Origin: Vitis vinifera
Taxonomy: Eukaryota; Streptophyta; Magnoliopsida; Vitales; Vitaceae
Length of the DNA stretch: 64,000 bases
Reading direction: 5' to 3'
NCBI RefSeq assembly: GCF_030704535.1
Contig: NC_081820.1
Span: 23,678,001 to 23,742,000 of the forward strand
Shown here one piece after another: positions 60,566 to 64,000 of the stretch (within the stretch, counting starts at the first letter, position 1; each line of letters starts with the position of its first letter). Below the pieces are notes generated by a model. That model was given only the letters and a program-made list of their open reading frames with translations. It was not told the DNA's origin and did not search any database. A program made the position numbers and the translations under genes.

Positions 60566-60578
60566 CCCTAAACCCTAA
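60566..60578 (+). repeat. Short plant telomere-like repeat (telobox)
   Basis: CCCTAAACCCTAA, nearly two units of the plant telomere repeat. In plants such teloboxes also act as promoter elements of growth-related genes. Confidence 0.7.
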
Positions 60579-63500
60579 GGCTTGTAGTATTTTAATATGT
60601 TGTGGAAAAAAATAGTGAAATAAAGTGAGCAGTGATAGCCTTACCAAGTTATCAAAAGGGATGGGGAGGGAGGGGGCTAATAAGAGAATCTTGAGGAAAG
60701 TTGTTTGGTAAGAAGACAGGGGAAATGAGAGGAGAGATACCGCCCAAGCCAAAAAGCAAGGATCCCACAATGTTTCATAGTCCTTTGAGGCCCCCTTTTT
60801 TTCCAACTCAGACTCACATGCTATCCTTTGATTTGTGGGTTACACGCAATGCCACTATACTTTTCACTACTTTATTACAAGCCCACACACCCACACCCAA
60901 AAGCTCCTTTTTCTTCATGTCAATACAAAAACCCTAAGTGGTCCTAGTCAACATAGTTTTCTTCTTTGGTTTATTACCCTCCTTTCCCATTGATTTTGCT
61001 TCATTTTGTGGGGGTTTCTTGATTTTGGTATTGGTTAATTGCTTTTGGTTTGAGAAAGCTATATTGGGTTCACGAAAAATTTGAATGAAAAATGTAAGAG
61101 AATGAAAATAAGGTCGTTTTTTAATATAGTTTTTGTTTTCCAAAAGAAAAAAATATGAAAAATAATATAAAACAATTTCCATTCTTGAAAACGGAAAGAT
61201 AGTATTTTCAAAGAATTTTTAACTGTTTTTAATTGTTTTACTTATTTTTTTTAAGGATTTTTTTTAAATAAATTATACAAATATGAAAAATAATTAAAAA
61301 TAAAATATTACACAAAAATTTAATTTTAAAATACTTTTAATAACATAAAAAGTAGGTTTAGAATATTTCACATTCCTAGATATAAAGAATAGTTTATAAA
61401 AACAATTTTTCATAATTATTTTTTAAAATATTTTATAAATAGAAGAAACGATAATAAAGAAGCATCTTATCATTGAATTTTTATATGAATATCATAAATG
61501 AATGGTTGAATAAAATTAATAATTTTGTTTGGAATTTGGAAAAAGTATAAAGTGAAAAAAAATAGATGGTAGACTTTGGAATCATATGTTACTTGCATAA
61601 GGGGTTAGGAATATTAGGGCATGGTGAATTAATTTTTATTTTTTATTTTAATTTCTTGGTTGCTTCCTCATGAGGAATTCCCTATTGAAGAAGAAAATCT
61701 TTTAAGCCTACTTTTTGGTCTTTCCCTTTTGGTCATGCACTTGTGCTTAATGGGGGCTTGCTTTTTTTTTTTTTCTCCCCCTTTCTAATGAAAGCTATGG
61801 GCACAATGAACGAATGCTTGGGCTTTCCTTGCATTTTAGGTCAAGGCTTTGTTCACATTTTTCTGATTGATATGATACCTAGAAAACAAATGCCATGAGA
61901 CCAACTAATCCAATGGATATTACTATATAAAATCATTTTAATTATATTTAATTTTTTAAATATTTTTTTATGATAAATCAAATCAAATATAAAATAATTT
62001 TTTCATATGGGGTATTTAGAACGCTTCCCGATAATATTTGTAATTATTCATTTCTTCGTAGTTTATATTTATGATTTTAAATGTGTTTACATTTTAAAAA
62101 AAATGGCTTATAATGTCATAAACTTACTTAAAAAAAAACCGACAATAATTTCAAAGGTATGTTAAAATGTATATTCCAAGAATATGTTTGGAGAAAAATC
62201 AATAATATGGTTATTGTCAAACATTCATTAATGAATCCCCAAAGCATGGATAATAGATTCATGCACTTGTCACACAATCACAATTGTATAAGATGTCCCT
62301 CCCAAATTCCCAATGTTTTGCCCCCACCTTTATAGATGAACAAAGTAACAACTTTCTAGTCAACCAAACATGCCCAATTAGAAAAAGAAAAGAAAAAAAG
62401 GGTAAAAATTTGGTAAAGCTCTCAATTACCATGGAGTCTTTGACCCAAAAGACAAGACATTCCAATTGGAGAAAGTGTGGGTCATTGAAAACCAGGCCCT
62501 CCTCCCCCACCACCATGAACCCCTCCATAGAATATTTTAGAGTTTGTTAGCTGTTTCTTCCATTAATGCATTTATATACATTCCAATTGAATTATAGCCA
62601 TTCATTGGGAGGAGCCCATATAAAGTTGAAAATTTGAAAAGAAGAGACCATGGTTGGAGCATAGGCACAATCTTGAAAAGATTCAATGATGTTTTGGGAG
62701 ATTTTTGCCCAAGGCACAACCCTTTAGTGTCGGTAGTAAAGCCAAAATAGAGACATGATTGAAGGGGCACACACCATGGCCTTAGAGCCTTGTGAGCTTT
62801 TGGTCCATGATTAGCTTTGGGTTGGAAAGTTGGGGGATTTGAAGAAACATACACTTATCTTTGATTGAGTATTAATGGAACATATGTTGGTTGGTTTGAA
62901 TCTTAATTTGGAGATTTTTTTTTTTTTTTTTAAAAAAGGAGTTGATAGCCTAATGCGATTAAAAATTCACAAAAATCTAGGAGTTCGTCTTTTTATAGTT
63001 ACATCTCGAATCATAATTAAGGTCTAAATCATTAACAACTTTTAACTTATGCAAATCTAAATTAAGTCATCTTAATGGAAATTAATACTTGATTATGAAT
63101 AGTAAAAACTAAAAAATCAATATAATTGATTTGATTTTCAATTACTATAAAGTTCGATTCAATTTGAGAGTTTTAAAAATTAATTTTATCGGTTTAATTT
63201 TTTATTTCGTAATCTCCTAACTAGTAACAACCTAATCAAATCAAAATATAAGGCTTTCATCTCTTATGATTTGTAATTGCTCAATGTTTAATGATTTTTT
63301 TTTATATATTTATTATTTATATACTTTTTAGATTTTGTTAAAGTAATTTATTGTCATTAAATATTTTAAATATATTCTAAGCCTCAAACCCATATAATTT
63401 TTTTAAATGGGTTTTAGGTCTAAATTAATTTGCATATAATTGATCATATAAACATAACCAATTCGACTTTAAACAAGTTTGGTTTGGTTTAGCTTTTTGA

Positions 63501-64000
63501 TTACTAAAATGCTTGATCGATCTTTTATTTGAATATAAATCGATCGTGTCGATTTGACTACTCTTCCACTTATATGGACTACTAACGATGAATATTAAAA
63601 CCTTAAATAAATATCCATCGTTGCCAACCTTATGACAAAGATAACATAAAAAAATAACTTTTTAACATCATGTGTTACTGTGTTAGCAACATTTATAAAT
63701 ATCTAACACCATGAATGTCAAAAACCCTAACACTAAATATTATAAACTACTAACTTTTGATGACACATTTTTAAGAAAGCATTATAAAACTAGAATAAAT
63801 TCAGTAATTTTATATTATTAATTTAAAAAAATTAAAAAAAAGTACTTTTATTTGTTTTTTACTAGTAAGTTAGAAAATGTGGGTAAAGACACCACAAATC
63901 AGAACCGACCCACATGGTGGCCAACTTGAACCCCAGTGTGGATAGAGGCAGGACCAGCTTGGCCCAGCCAGAAAATTGTCTTCTGCCTCTTTGTTGGTAG
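60579..64000. other. AT-rich intergenic region to the window edge, no gene seen
   Basis: 61080-61450 and 61900-62150 are AT-rich self-complementary blocks. 62250-62860 is less AT-rich with overlapping short frames on both strands and no family resemblance. The final 100 bases are GC-richer and may approach something outside the window. Confidence 0.5.

Noticed and set aside
60136-60571. Overlapping frames in the purine-rich/C-rich region
   Set aside because: Low-complexity translation (Lys/Glu and Pro/Thr runs) created by the repeats.
1-64000. CRISPR arrays, bacterial operons, toxin genes or viral genes
   Set aside because: None seen; the repeats are plant-type tandem repeats and retrotransposon remains, and all genes are eukaryotic with introns or plant-type promoters.

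Overview
The window is nuclear DNA from a eudicot. It is AT-rich, with split genes, GT-AG introns, Copia retrotransposon debris, MITEs and microsatellites. Gene content and repeat style fit grapevine (Vitis) or a close relative, but that species call is an impression from sequence style, not a database match.

Left part (1-27 kb). The first 0.65 kb is junk: the 3' end of a Copia element plus a single orphan exon of a malectin/LRR receptor-like gene. Four well-formed single-copy genes follow: an intronless LEA_2/NHL-type membrane protein (1455-2090, +), a two-exon membrane-associated kinase regulator of the MAKR/BKI1 type (12217-13301, -), a five-exon plant reticulon (21087-22729, +), and a six-exon F-box protein (23936-27219, -). 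The MAKR and F-box models include exons rebuilt here from splice sites. The spaces between genes are AT-rich and hold tandem duplications, a foldback element and simple repeats.

Right part (28-57 kb). This is a tandem array of one gene type, all on the minus strand: a DAA1-like AAA-ATPase with a degenerate first and an intact second AAA module. Copy A (28575-33641, 14 exons, 782 aa) and copy C (48192-56230, 16 exons, 837 aa) read through without interruption. Copy B (35887-41572) has a 1-bp deletion in exon 7, a premature stop in exon 9, and has lost the core promoter block that A and C share. Between A and B lies a fourth copy reduced to promoter plus part of exon 1 (35030-35145). Copies A and B lack a Lys/Glu-rich linker exon found in C and have exons 15 and 16 fused without an intron, so A and B look like sisters and C the earlier branch. 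A Tourist-like MITE sits in one intron of B, with the empty site visible in A and C. An old, deleted Copia element with a perfect 5-bp target duplication (43009-46009) and more Copia debris separate B from C.

Right flank (57-64 kb). I find no gene here. It holds a cluster of four CACGTG G-boxes in about 0.5 kb and a C-rich, quadruplex-capable tract next to a short telomere-like repeat.

The gene order LEA - MAKR - reticulon - F-box - AAA-ATPase matches, from memory, two related Arabidopsis segments (At1g64065-At1g64110 and At5g52870-At5g52882), which supports the gene calls. The genes do not form a pathway together; they are a conserved neighbourhood. I see no sign of a novel multi-gene system. 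The most informative part is the evolving AAA-ATPase array.
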